A stretch of DNA of 64,000 nucleotides from Prolixibacteraceae bacterium (GTDB taxonomy: Bacteria; Bacteroidota; Bacteroidia; Bacteroidales; Prolixibacteraceae): contig JAFLKN010000030.1 in NCBI GenBank assembly GCA_019163175.1, forward strand, positions 62,001-126,000, in the 5' to 3' direction. Under the pieces are notes generated by a model. The model was not told where the DNA came from, searched no databases, and saw nothing but the letters and a program-made list of their open reading frames with translations. The translations under genes and the position numbers were made by a program. Positions 32,222 to 42,138 of this stretch are shown one piece after another. The number at the start of each line of letters is the position of its first letter. Positions within the stretch are counted from its first letter, which is position 1.

Positions 32222-35035
32222 CTACTTCTGTATGAGCATTATGCTTTCATTGGTACCGTTTTCATAAGTAAGTCGTACAATATATATTTGTTTTGGGAAT
32301 GTACTCATGTCTAGTTGTATACAATGTTCTCCTGCTTTATCGAATCCATTTACTAAATTCTTTATCTTCCTGCCTTGAATATCATATACTTGTAAGTTAA
32401 CAATACCCGCCTGAGGCAGCTGAAAGTGAAGTTCTGTATTTTTCTCGAATGGATTTGGTGTGGCAATCAATTTGTTCTTCTTCGCCAGATTCATATTTAG
32501 ACCGGTTGGAATTTCCTTTTTAGTGTTTTCAAGCATAAACCAGTCAAAGTTTCCTACACCATAGCCACCAGAAAACTCAATACGAATATCATGCACACCG
32601 GTAATTGTTGAATCCATAACAGTTGATTGTTTTGTAAAGGTATACCAGCTTCCTGTATTTCTTGGTTTTAAAGTGGCAGCAAGAATACCGTTGGGTCCTC
32701 CAATATACACTTTGACAAATTTGTTTAAAGACTCATCTGGAATACCCAATAAGGCTGAAAATGTATTAAATCCATTACCAAAGTCTACTTGTTTGAATAT
32801 GATGTAATCACCTGGATCGCAAGCACCAATAGTACTACCAAAGCTAACAATACCAGATTCTACGTCAAATTCTTCTGCTTGCAGTTTAAGCATGTTCTCA
32901 TCTCCCAAACTGCTGATGTAGAGGTAATCGGGTGAAATGCTCGATCCAAATGGATTCACTGCGCGGAGACGGTAGACATAATCTGTAACAAGCTGAATGC
33001 TTGTATCTGCAAATGTGAATATATTGCTCTCAACACTTGCAATTTCTTTGAAAGCTTCTCCCGGCTTTGCACGGTCGATGGCAAACTTTGAGATATTCGC
33101 CGACAAGTTATCCCAAAATAGAACAATCTGACCTGATTCAGCTTTGCCTGAGAATCCTGAAATAAGCGGGGGGGTACTATCATCAAACAACGGGATTGAT
33201 ATTGAGGAGCCTGCAGTCCATGAACTACCAAGTTCGTAGGCTCCGGCATCAGGAGACTTTCCGGCATAGTTATCTGTTATTCCAGAAATTTCAATTCCAA
33301 AATCTATGGCTTTGGATTCAGCAAGAAGCCGAAAATCGGCCTTTTCAGGGTTGATAAATAAACCGTCCGTTGCAAACAAGTTGTTGCGCTTATCGTTGCC
33401 AATAAATGTTTCGTGATCTTGGATATTATTCCAAACCTGGCAATTGATCATTTTAGTTCCAGCGGGTCCCCATGAACCCATTGAATTTTCATTATTCCAA
33501 AATGTATTATTATATACCTTTGAATTCTTGTGATCAAGATTTATACGGATGCCTTCCTGGCAATTCCAAACCACATTATGGTGAACCAAGTAATCGGAAA
33601 GATAATTATCGAGGTAAATGCCTTTTCCATTATGTTCTGCCATATTATCATGCATCCAGTTGTAAGCAATTACTGTATTGTCGGCTTTGGTACCGTAGTC
33701 GTAGGTTATTCCAAGGTCACCAGCAGTTAAACCAGCATGGCACATATCGTTATATATAATAAGTCCTCTCTTCAGGTGTCGATGAACAAGGATACTTCTT
33801 CCGGAAATGCGTAGTGTATTGTTTGAAATTGTATTTCTTTCACCTGCAACAGAAATAGGTGCAGAATCTAAAATAAGCCAATTACAATCTTCAACAATGC
33901 AGTTGTCGACCGTGTTTAAGCTTCCCCATACACTCAATCCATCGCCCCAACTATGTGCGATATAGCAATCCTTTATCAGATTATTGCTACCTGATATTTC
34001 CAAACCTTTACCTTCCCAATTTTCCGGGATGCTATCGTTTCGGTTAAAACCATTGGTGAAATGAAAAAAGGGTGTTGGATACCTGAAGGAACAGTTTTCT
34101 ACCCGGCATCCGGTTGCATTGCGCAGGGATAGGCTTGCTGCCTTAAAATGTAACCCTAATAAATTAACATATTCAGCGTTTTTCAGATCAAATCCCAACT
34201 TTCGTGATCTTCCCTCAATTAATAAATCATTTGGATTCAATTGCCCAGGAGAAATGAGATACAGATTGTTATTTTCGTAAAACCATTCACCGGGAGCATC
34301 AAGCAAGTTTTTATGGCCGGTAATAAAGCCCCGGCCTTTTCCAAGGAAGGAGCCTGGTAAAATATTACTCCAAAAGACATCCGTATTATTTACTGAAAAA
34401 GATTCTCCGGTGTTTCCCGTAATTGTGCCATTAACACACACCCATTCTCCCTGTCCAAGAGCAACCACCCTGGCTCCTTTCAAGTCTCCAAACTCACCTA
34501 AGCCTTTCATTGTTCCTGTTTTATTTACCTCTGTTGTTACTTCAGCCCAGCTAAGCTTGTCATAAATGCTGAGTTGCAAATTAGGGTACCGTGCCTCGAT
34601 TCCTAATGCACCATTTATGAACACTTGAGAAACTGAATTATTATAAGCAGCCTTCCATGAGCCTTTGCCAAGATTCACCCAGTTTTTAACACTGTCTGTT
34701 CCGGTGATAATAACCTGTTCATTAGGATAATTTGCAAAAGAGATCGGATTGCTTTTGGTTCCATTGTTTACCAGAACAACAGTTTCACGATAAACACCCC
34801 CTCTAATCAAGCATCGATCTCCTGCCTGTATCAGTTTTGCAGCTTTCGAAATACTTCGAAAAGGTTCATTCAAAGTCCCTGGATTATTGTCTGATCCTGT
34901 AATTGATACATAATAGGTTTCTTGGGCAACTAATGAGTATAATGAAAATATAAATAGGAATAATGTTATACTGATCCGCTTCAATATATTTAATGTTAAC
35001 TGTTGTTGGATAATTGCAATTAATTTTTTCATCAT
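32222..35035 (-). CDS. parallel beta-helix protein with FN3, CBM6-like and T9SS sorting domains
   Basis: The 937-residue secreted protein has a signal peptide ending LYSLVAQ. It opens with a DUF1565-like start (TYYVSITGSDNNPGTLNEPF, GGVYRETVVLVNNGT). Long beta-helix turns follow, such as SLRNATGCRVENCSFRYP, NTVDNCIVEDCNW, VIAYNWMHDNMAEHNGKGIY and VHHNVVWNCQEGIRI. Near residue 640-730 there is an FN3-like module (GQIVLFWDNLSANISKFAID). Near 735-860 a CBM6-like module follows (LQAEEFDVESGIVSFGSTIG ... GNFDWFMLEN). The end is a T9SS type-A tail (TPNPFEKNTELHFQLPQAG). Folds like this cut acidic or sulfated polysaccharides, with the CBM holding the enzyme on substrate. Unlike the other two beta-helix proteins it goes to the surface through T9SS. 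Reaction unknown. Confidence 0.87.
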   Translation of the reverse strand: MMKKLIAIIQQQLTLNILKRISITLFLFIFSLYSLVAQETYYVSITGSDNNPGTLNEPFRSISKAAKLIQAGDRCLIRGGVYRETVVLVNNGTKSNPISFANYPNEQVIITGTDSVKNWVNLGKGSWKAAYNNSVSQVFINGALGIEARYPNLQLSIYDKLSWAEVTTEVNKTGTMKGLGEFGDLKGARVVALGQGEWVCVNGTITGNTGESFSVNNTDVFWSNILPGSFLGKGRGFITGHKNLLDAPGEWFYENNNLYLISPGQLNPNDLLIEGRSRKLGFDLKNAEYVNLLGLHFKAASLSLRNATGCRVENCSFRYPTPFFHFTNGFNRNDSIPENWEGKGLEISGSNNLIKDCYIAHSWGDGLSVWGSLNTVDNCIVEDCNWLILDSAPISVAGERNTISNNTLRISGRSILVHRHLKRGLIIYNDMCHAGLTAGDLGITYDYGTKADNTVIAYNWMHDNMAEHNGKGIYLDNYLSDYLVHHNVVWNCQEGIRINLDHKNSKVYNNTFWNNENSMGSWGPAGTKMINCQVWNNIQDHETFIGNDKRNNLFATDGLFINPEKADFRLLAESKAIDFGIEISGITDNYAGKSPDAGAYELGSSWTAGSSISIPLFDDSTPPLISGFSGKAESGQIVLFWDNLSANISKFAIDRAKPGEAFKEIASVESNIFTFADTSIQLVTDYVYRLRAVNPFGSSISPDYLYISSLGDENMLKLQAEEFDVESGIVSFGSTIGACDPGDYIIFKQVDFGNGFNTFSALLGIPDESLNKFVKVYIGGPNGILAATLKPRNTGSWYTFTKQSTVMDSTITGVHDIRIEFSGGYGVGNFDWFMLENTKKEIPTGLNMNLAKKNKLIATPNPFEKNTELHFQLPQAGIVNLQVYDIQGRKIKNLVNGFDKAGEHCIQLDMSTFPKQIYIVRLTYENGTNESIMLIQK

Positions 35036-35136
35036 TTTATATTCAGTGTATAAACTACACTTTAACTAATAATATTGACCCTGTCTGTTAATTTTAGAAG
35101 GTCATTACCTTGTATGAGGCTTTCTTTGCATTGGCT

Positions 35137-35266
35137 ACAACGACGGTAAGTGTATGATTTCGTAAGGGATTGCGTGCTTTAAACCTATCAAGTTACCACC
35201 CAAAATTAATGCGGGTGAAAATGCTCGAAAACCTCTGAAACCCTTATGAATTATACACATTGTTGT
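35137..35266. repeat. imperfect terminal-inverted-repeat element (MITE-like or attC-like)
   Basis: The left end at 35137-35168 begins ACAACGACGGTAAGTGTATG and finishes at TAAGGG. The reverse complement of the right end (35241-35266) begins ACAACAATGTGTATAATTCA and also finishes TAAGGG. The two arms match except for a short internal gap and enclose about 72 nt with no gene. This fills most of the 286-bp gap ahead of the beta-helix gene. The core ends read ACAAC/GTTGT rather than a good attC consensus. Confidence 0.4.
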
Positions 35267-35321
35267 ACGCTGGCATTCCTTCATCAGGTATTGGTTTTTA
35301 AATTGTTCTCAAGAGACTATC

Positions 35322-36584
35322 TCAATCTTCATTTTGTAATTTCTCCAACTCAATACTATTTAAAAGCTTTATCTCATGAAGACTCATAGTATAATGACTA
35401 CCTTCCGGATTTCCTTTGGGTATATTTTCGCCTCTTTCGTAGGAGAAATTGGCTGAATAGCAAAGCCACATCGTTTTACCGTCCTCACTGATAAATTTTG
35501 AAGGAATGTTTACAAAATAGGCCTGTGGACCAAAATCTTTCATGAAGTTTACCATTTTCCACGGGCCGGTCATATTATCCGATTCCATAATATAGGTGTC
35601 CATAGACTGAACAGTTGGCCAACCGTCTGTAACACACATCAAGTACTTTTTAAGCGGTGCATTATATGTCATTGTCACACAACCAGCCTTATTGTTCCAT
35701 TCAAAAATTGGTATAAGATCATTCATATCTTTCGACCAAATATCTTTTCCATCTTCGCCCTTGCCCGCATAAAACTCATATTTGCTCTTATCATTCATAT
35801 TTTCAGGCGATGGTTTTACCCGAAGCAGATAGATAATATCACCGCTTATCCAGCTTAAGTTTCCAGAACGTGGTTTCGGATCATCTTTCAAGGCACTGTG
35901 GCATACCAAATAAGCATAACCATCGGGTGAATGTTCCATATTTTGGCCAAAATCGACAAAGTGCGGAGAACCTATTTTAATGGGCTTTGCACTTTCTACA
36001 TCTGTCTCTTCTTCGAAAACATTATCGGCACCAGTTTGGTCAGTATTTTCCCAGGTTTTCCCGTAATCTTTTGAAATACGAAAACCAACAAAAGGTCCCA
36101 TAATTGGCCAGTTCATACCCATCTTTTCATCTTTTAACAAGCAGTACGAACCATGATACCAAATACCATTATACACCAAGGAACCGCATGGATATCGTCC
36201 TTGATATGGTAATGCAGAACCTTCGATACTTCCCAGGGAAATAACTTCAAGATTCATTGGATCATCGCCAATGATTTTTGCCTGGCCAGTGCGTGCTTTT
36301 TCTGCACTCCATGAGTTTACATGCTCATCACCAATTTCCCCATCAGTCCATGGAGAATACATATTCCCATCGGAGGCCCATGAAGGATACCAGGTATCTG
36401 CATTCGTATAATTGGCATACTTTCCTGTAAAAGCAATTGATGGAAATTCCTCAGAATATTCAACTGGCATCTTTACAAACCAGGAATTGAGACCAACATA
36501 TTGAGGCCAAATACTCAGTTCCTGGCTGAATAGATTCTGCACTAAAAGAAAAATGATACATACTAAACCGAATAATTTCTTCAT
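35322..36584 (-). CDS. secreted beta-propeller glycosidase-like protein (DUF4185/GH43-like)
   Basis: The 420-residue protein has a signal peptide (MKKLFGLVCIIFLLVQNLFS). Its sequence is built from repeating blades with the WYPSWASDGNMYSPWTDGEI, GRYPCGSLVYNGIWYHGSYC, VGFRISKDYGKTWE and HFVDFGQNMEHSPDGYAYLV pattern. Further blades include LVCHSALKDDP, YFVNIPSKFISEDGKTMWLC and YSANFSY. This resembles the DUF4185-type and GH43-like five-bladed propellers found in polysaccharide loci. A glycosidase acting at chain ends is plausible; I cannot point to the catalytic acids with certainty. It comes first after the SusD gene across a 313-bp gap, on the same strand. Confidence 0.6.
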   Translation of the reverse strand: MKKLFGLVCIIFLLVQNLFSQELSIWPQYVGLNSWFVKMPVEYSEEFPSIAFTGKYANYTNADTWYPSWASDGNMYSPWTDGEIGDEHVNSWSAEKARTGQAKIIGDDPMNLEVISLGSIEGSALPYQGRYPCGSLVYNGIWYHGSYCLLKDEKMGMNWPIMGPFVGFRISKDYGKTWENTDQTGADNVFEEETDVESAKPIKIGSPHFVDFGQNMEHSPDGYAYLVCHSALKDDPKPRSGNLSWISGDIIYLLRVKPSPENMNDKSKYEFYAGKGEDGKDIWSKDMNDLIPIFEWNNKAGCVTMTYNAPLKKYLMCVTDGWPTVQSMDTYIMESDNMTGPWKMVNFMKDFGPQAYFVNIPSKFISEDGKTMWLCYSANFSYERGENIPKGNPEGSHYTMSLHEIKLLNSIELEKLQNED

Positions 36585-36897
36585 AACTTCATCTTTTTAT
36601 ATAAATATTAACATCACAATATCTCAAACTTTTTGCTTGCGTACAATGGTCCTGCAATATGAGAAGTTGGGGAGTGCGGGTAGACTTTGTAATTACCGTT
36701 GCAGAAAATTGGTGCGGGGCACCACTTTGAAAAACCATTTCAGTCCCAATTTTTTATATTGCATGTAGCATTTCATTTCTGAATCTTTGGCTAAATTGCT
36801 TTCGTCAAACAATTTGCCACGCCACGAAATTGTATCGATAATGGCATAGAAGTTTCTTTAAACAGATAAGGAAGAGCATTTTTTAATTTGCAAATTC
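36585..36897 (-). pseudogene. gap with decayed coding sequence, fucosidase-like trace
   Basis: This 313-bp spacer contains no intact gene. About 36795-36825 the minus strand reads WRGKLFDESNLAKDSEM, sharing the nine residues RGKLFDESN with the intact GH29 protein (SRGKLFDESNFGMF). Another frame around 36650-36720 reads CNGNYKVYPHSPTSHIAGPL. These suggest one or two broken genes. No promoter or terminator is clear. Confidence 0.35.
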
Positions 36898-38859
36898 TTA
36901 TTCTCCATAAGTAATGTAAAAAGGGATATACCAATTTTTAGGATTCATCAGTTTTGTCCTGATCTTTTGTTTTAGATTCGATTTATATTTTCCCTGGGCA
37001 TCGGTGATTAAATTTGCCAGAAATGACGGATCATTTCTGCGCTGAGCTATTCGCATGATATCATAAAATCGTTCACCTTCGAAAGCTAATTCTTTGGCTC
37101 TTTCATTGAGGAGGACTTCCTCGTAATATTCCTTCTGTAACCTTAATGTTTCGCTATTGTTGTTACCACTTTCCTTTGAAAAATCCCTTGTTCCAGTTAT
37201 TTTATTTGTAAAAGGATCTTGTAAAACAATAACAGTCCGATCTATTTCAGGAGTATAAAGGTTTACCCTGCCACGCACCCCCAATTGGGTAGTAGCACTT
37301 ATACCTCTATATTTTCCATCTAAAAATCTTGGAGCTCCGGTAGCTCTGGAAATTTCTTTTCCATCGCTTAAGTAATGAGAATAGGTATAGATTTCGGCAG
37401 CATACAAATGAACTGAAGCGGCCCTATATAAAATCACATGTGAATCGTTGAGAAAATTACTTTTCCCCATTGTAAATTTATAAACAATGGTATCGACACC
37501 CCGCATCAGATTTTGTTGGTCGATTTCCTGATTAAGTGATTTATATTTCAGCATTTTCTCAACTTCCGTTTGGGTAAGCAGGCGGGTTCCATATTTATAA
37601 ACATAAGAATTGCTGTAACCTCTGTAAAAATCACCCGGCCTCCCAAGTGAATCCAGTTCCAAAACTTTTTTATTCATATTATCCCATAAATTATTAGGAT
37701 CAGGTTCTTGCCCTCTCCACTCCGTTTCCCATAAATGGACTGCTTTTGTTGTAGGTTGCATATAATACAGGTTACCAGGAGTATTATCAAATAACCGTTG
37801 CAACTCGTGTGTTTGTTGCTGTGTTTTACCAAACCATATGGTATAAATATGCTCATTGATATTTATACCTGTATGTATCGACTTCCAGGCGTTATTGGCA
37901 AATGAACCATCAAGACCAAATCGAATAGCAGTACTCCCGCTTTGGATATTTTCATAATTGAATAATATTGAATAAAAATACCCATACGCCCCATTTATAT
38001 TACCGACCTGCATTGCCATCTGACCCAACAGGTAATCCCTGGAAGAATCTGTCCAAACAATTGCTTTCCATGTATCGTCTTTCAATCCATCCTTTTGACC
38101 ATGCTGCACGCCTACATATTTTAATCGTTTTGTCAAATCATAGGTAACATTATCAACCACCGTTTGCATATCGACAAAGCGTCGGGGGTATGTTTCATAA
38201 TGGACAGTATCCACATAAACAGTATCGACGGGATAAAATACTGTATCATTCACATCAACTAAATTCAACCCGCTAATATCATAAGCATATCGACTTGAAT
38301 CAACATAGAACGTTGATCCTGGATTCATAATAAAATCTATAATATCACGATAGTTTGTCAGTTGTTCAGGAATATACGGAACTTTCCCATATATTCGAAC
38401 AGCATTAAAATAAGCCCATCCCCTCATACAAAGTGCCTCTCCGTATATTCGGTGATAATCGTTAGGTATTGGGTTTTTATCCATTACTTCCGGATGATAT
38501 AATTCGAGCGTTCGTATTAATGCATTACAAGATGCTATTAAATGGTAAAAATTATTGGCCTGTGCATATTTATTGGTAGATGAAATTTCGAAATTTTGAA
38601 TATCGATAAGGTCAGGATCAGCTGTTGTGGTGGTTTTCAACAAATCGCCGCGCAACTCACCAAGTACGATAAGTTGCTCTACCAATTTCTGTTGCAACGA
38701 ATACAAACCTAAAACAGCTGAGCGATAATCAATCCAGTCTTTGAACCCCTCACGTTCTTCAATTACTAATACCTGAGGACTGTAAAAATAGTCTTTGCAT
38801 GAACTAAACATCAATACGACTATTACGATTGCAGGAAATATGTTTTTAAAAATCTTCAT
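36898..38859 (-). CDS. SusD/RagB-family nutrient-binding outer-membrane lipoprotein (pair 1)
   Basis: The 653-residue lipoprotein (VVLMFSSCKDYFYSP, lipidated Cys21) is somewhat longer than typical SusD. The TPR-rich N-terminal half has LGELRGDLLKTTT, ASCNALIRTLELY and GEALCMRGWAYFNAVRIYGK. The C-terminal signature is LLNERAKELAFEGERFYDIM. It sits at the cell surface as a lid on its SusC partner and binds the oligosaccharide for import. The SusC start of pair 1 lies upstream, with 19 bp between SusC stop and SusD start, so they are co-transcribed. A Tyr/Asp-rich insertion near residues 190-230 (DVNDTVFYPVDTVYVDTVHY) is unusual and lengthens the protein. Confidence 0.92.
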   Translation of the reverse strand: MKIFKNIFPAIVIVVLMFSSCKDYFYSPQVLVIEEREGFKDWIDYRSAVLGLYSLQQKLVEQLIVLGELRGDLLKTTTTADPDLIDIQNFEISSTNKYAQANNFYHLIASCNALIRTLELYHPEVMDKNPIPNDYHRIYGEALCMRGWAYFNAVRIYGKVPYIPEQLTNYRDIIDFIMNPGSTFYVDSSRYAYDISGLNLVDVNDTVFYPVDTVYVDTVHYETYPRRFVDMQTVVDNVTYDLTKRLKYVGVQHGQKDGLKDDTWKAIVWTDSSRDYLLGQMAMQVGNINGAYGYFYSILFNYENIQSGSTAIRFGLDGSFANNAWKSIHTGININEHIYTIWFGKTQQQTHELQRLFDNTPGNLYYMQPTTKAVHLWETEWRGQEPDPNNLWDNMNKKVLELDSLGRPGDFYRGYSNSYVYKYGTRLLTQTEVEKMLKYKSLNQEIDQQNLMRGVDTIVYKFTMGKSNFLNDSHVILYRAASVHLYAAEIYTYSHYLSDGKEISRATGAPRFLDGKYRGISATTQLGVRGRVNLYTPEIDRTVIVLQDPFTNKITGTRDFSKESGNNNSETLRLQKEYYEEVLLNERAKELAFEGERFYDIMRIAQRRNDPSFLANLITDAQGKYKSNLKQKIRTKLMNPKNWYIPFYITYGE

Positions 38860-38878
38860 CTTGATAAAAAATTAAAAA

Positions 38879-41800
38879 TTATAGTCCGATATTTACTCCT
38901 ATTGAAAATGAACGGGACTGAGGTGTTAAACCATAGTCGATTCCCTGAACCATTGGGTTATATGAATAACTAAATTCCGGATCGTAACCTAAATACTTAG
39001 TCATTGTAAAAACATTGGCCATTGTAATGAATACTTCAACGTTTCTCAACAAGGGAATAAATTGTTTAGTAGGGCTGTATGATAGCGTTAACTCTTTCAA
39101 CCTAATGTATGATCCATTTTCAATCCAACGTGATGAAAAATCACTGTTTCCTACAGGATCATTCCAGGTCGCAATGGGAACTTCTGTTTGCTGACCTTGA
39201 TATGACCATCGCTGTAATGTTTTTATGCTCTGGTTATTTAGATTGGTCATCTTTTCGTTTTCATACCTTACATAGTTAAAAACATCCTGTCCCAGGACGA
39301 ATTGTGTAGTCGCTTTCAATGCCAGGTTCTTATACGTAATCTTTGTAGTAAAAGCCCCTGTCAGATCAGGATTTGGCGAACCTATTTTTACCTTATCGTA
39401 ATTGTTTATAATTCCATCCGGTTGTCCTTGTTTTCCGGAGATATCCTCATAAATAGCATCACCTGCACGAAAAGGTATACCTTTTGCGTTAACCAAATTG
39501 GCTGAATTACTTTCTGTTGTAGTAGAAAAAACCCCTTTGTATTTATATCCATAGAAACTATTAAGTTCTTCACCAACCTTCATGGCTACCTCTCCGGCAC
39601 CTGGTAAGGACACCACAATTTTATCTTCAGGTAACTCCAGCACGCTATTTTTATTAGCTCCAATCGAAATACCCAGATCAAGTGCAAAATCCTTATGAGC
39701 AATTAATCTTGAATTTATTGATAACTCAGCTCCTCTGTTACGCATCTTTCCTGAATTCAGCGGGTAATAATCTTCTCCGATAAAGGAAGGGAGCCGGCTG
39801 AAAATCAATAAATCGCTGGTTACCGAGTTGTAAATGTCCAGCGAAAGCTGATGTCTGCCTCCCTTCAATGACAGATCAAATCCAAAGTTTAAAACTCCGG
39901 TTTTTTCAGATTTCAAGCCGGTATTCGCAGATCGACCTGGAACCGAAACCCCCAATACATTGTAATGATCGGTGGTATAATACGGCCTTGACAACAGAAC
40001 ATCGAAACCATCAGATCCGGTAAAACCATAAGATGCCCTCAGTTTAAGATCTTCGATTAAACTAATGTTATTCATAAAATTCTCATTCGAAAGTCGCCAT
40101 GAAGCACCTGCTGAATAAAATAGTTCGAAAGGCACATCCCCAATTGAAAGGGGCGAAATAGCATCGATACCAATAGAAGACGAAGCATCAGAAGAAATTT
40201 TCAGATCAAGCAGGTATTTGTTTTTAAAACTGTAGTTCAGATTTCCATATACCGACATCCATTTATAATCAACATTGTTACCCCCAATTTGATTTAGTCT
40301 TGCAACCCCAAGATTCAAACTTGTATAATCATCGCTGGGTGTATTCCGGGCTTTACCAAAATCACTCTGAAATTGATCAATCGTTGTTTTGGCTCCAAGA
40401 TTGGCGCGCAATTTATGTCGGCCGGTGTTATTCAGTTCATTAAAATAAGACAGGAAAGAATTGACATGCAACCCAATATAAGTATTACTGCTGGAGGCTG
40501 TTTCGTTATAAACTTCACCGTTAAGATATTGTTCCATTCCTAAATCAGGAGAAAATGTACTTTCGTTGACTGAATTGTAATTCACTCCAATCAAGGTAGT
40601 AAGTTTCAATTTCTTTGTAAGTTCGCCAACAATTTTTGATGATATTGAGAATCTGGTATTGCTGCTTAGTCCCTCAAAGCCCCGGGATAGGGCCAGGGGG
40701 TTACTTACCCCTAACTCATCGACATCTGCTGTTGTTGTAAGTTGATTACCGTTTTCATCGTAGGCATAAGGCGACAATAAGGGACTTTTCCATAATCCGG
40801 CAAGAATCGGACTTCTAACCTCATCGATACCAGAGGTCTGTATTTTGGAATTGGAATTGACCAGATTCACATTCAAATACATTTTAATGCGTTCAATTAC
40901 ATTAAATGTACCTACAAAGCGCGTATTAAATTTATCATACGATGAACTCTTAAACAAACCTTGCCTTGTTAAATATCCGAACGATATTCCATACTTGGCA
41001 ATTGCATCTCCACCTTTTATCGAAAAATAGAAATTTTGCAACATAGCATTCTGAAATACTTCGTTCTGCCAATTGGTATTGTTGCTGTATGGGATAAATT
41101 GCAGTGAATCCCTGGAGGTATAAAATAAACCAGGATATGCTTTAATGTAATCTTCCTGATACATACCAGACGAAAAGAGCAGTTCGTTGGCCAGGGTTTT
41201 ATATTCCACGCTCTCAAGTTGTTTCTGATATTCAGGCTGAAGCGTTATTCCGGTTCTGTATTTAACATCGATGGTTGTTTTCGAAGCATCAGGATTAATC
41301 GTCCGAAACTCGATCACACCGTTCGAGCCATAAAAACCATACTGAGAGTTATAGGAAGGGTCTTTGTATGCCGTGATATACGACACATCCATAGGATCTA
41401 TTGAAGTAAGTGGATTGTAATTATTACCATCCAAAAATGAAAAATAGTATCCTGGACGTTCCATCGGGATACCATCAACAACATAAAGGGGCTGACTGGC
41501 TGCATTAATCGTATTTAAACCTCTAAGAAAAATAGTGGTACCTACCCCGGGCATACCTGACATATTGGCCACATTCGCACCTCCCAGAGAAGTCTGAAAA
41601 AATTGATCGATTGTACTGTTTCCAGAAAATCTCATGTCTTTTTCAGTAATGTTTTGATGTGCTGTAATGACATTCTGAGAATTTCTTTCCTGACCTTCTC
41701 CAACGACAATATCGTAGGAAGATGTCAGGTCTTTGTTTATAAAATAGACATTTAAAACCTTGCGGTTGTCGAGATAAATTTTTCTGTCAATATATTTACC

Positions 41801-42061
41801 AATAGGTTGATAACTTAACCATACTTCACCCGAAGTCACCTTAATGGTGTAATTACCCTTTTGGTCGGAAACGGATGGACTTTCTGATGAACCCATCACA
41901 CTAATTGTTACATCTTTTAAAGGTTCTCCGTCGATACTTTTCAGACAACCTTGTAGCGTATAACCCGATTCCTGAGCAAGAATAGTTTTACTAAATATCA
42001 AAAATATCACCAAACAAATTCCAGCTATATGCTTGTATTTCATACGAATATATTTTTTCAT
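38879..42061 (-). CDS. SusC/RagA-family TonB-dependent outer-membrane transporter (pair 1)
   Basis: The 1060-residue protein has a signal peptide ending in KTILAQ; the methionine at 42043 is an alternative start. A carboxypeptidase-regulatory-like domain follows (GCLKSIDGEPLKDVTISVMG), then the plug domain with FLRGLNTINAASQPLYVVDG and FYGSNGVIEFRT. The large beta-barrel ends in FSIGVNIGL. It imports glycan oligomers across the outer membrane using TonB energy, together with the SusD of pair 1. Its plug is somewhat divergent from classical SusC (a short linker and no clear VVVGYGTQ segment). Two FAS1 lipoprotein genes lie directly upstream on the same strand. Confidence 0.93.
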   Translation of the reverse strand: MKKYIRMKYKHIAGICLVIFLIFSKTILAQESGYTLQGCLKSIDGEPLKDVTISVMGSSESPSVSDQKGNYTIKVTSGEVWLSYQPIGKYIDRKIYLDNRKVLNVYFINKDLTSSYDIVVGEGQERNSQNVITAHQNITEKDMRFSGNSTIDQFFQTSLGGANVANMSGMPGVGTTIFLRGLNTINAASQPLYVVDGIPMERPGYYFSFLDGNNYNPLTSIDPMDVSYITAYKDPSYNSQYGFYGSNGVIEFRTINPDASKTTIDVKYRTGITLQPEYQKQLESVEYKTLANELLFSSGMYQEDYIKAYPGLFYTSRDSLQFIPYSNNTNWQNEVFQNAMLQNFYFSIKGGDAIAKYGISFGYLTRQGLFKSSSYDKFNTRFVGTFNVIERIKMYLNVNLVNSNSKIQTSGIDEVRSPILAGLWKSPLLSPYAYDENGNQLTTTADVDELGVSNPLALSRGFEGLSSNTRFSISSKIVGELTKKLKLTTLIGVNYNSVNESTFSPDLGMEQYLNGEVYNETASSSNTYIGLHVNSFLSYFNELNNTGRHKLRANLGAKTTIDQFQSDFGKARNTPSDDYTSLNLGVARLNQIGGNNVDYKWMSVYGNLNYSFKNKYLLDLKISSDASSSIGIDAISPLSIGDVPFELFYSAGASWRLSNENFMNNISLIEDLKLRASYGFTGSDGFDVLLSRPYYTTDHYNVLGVSVPGRSANTGLKSEKTGVLNFGFDLSLKGGRHQLSLDIYNSVTSDLLIFSRLPSFIGEDYYPLNSGKMRNRGAELSINSRLIAHKDFALDLGISIGANKNSVLELPEDKIVVSLPGAGEVAMKVGEELNSFYGYKYKGVFSTTTESNSANLVNAKGIPFRAGDAIYEDISGKQGQPDGIINNYDKVKIGSPNPDLTGAFTTKITYKNLALKATTQFVLGQDVFNYVRYENEKMTNLNNQSIKTLQRWSYQGQQTEVPIATWNDPVGNSDFSSRWIENGSYIRLKELTLSYSPTKQFIPLLRNVEVFITMANVFTMTKYLGYDPEFSYSYNPMVQGIDYGLTPQSRSFSIGVNIGL

Positions 42062-42138
42062 TTTCAGTGTAAACAGGAAAAAATTTTATCATGCATTTAT
42101 TTGAATATTGCATTAAAAAATTAATACTTGTTTTGTAT

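Noticed and set aside
33150..33180. Homopolymer runs (GGGGGGG near 33170, CCCCCCC near 52989) as frameshift sites
   Set aside because: The 32222-35035 frame is intact through the first run, and the second is inside the terminator hairpin rather than a gene.
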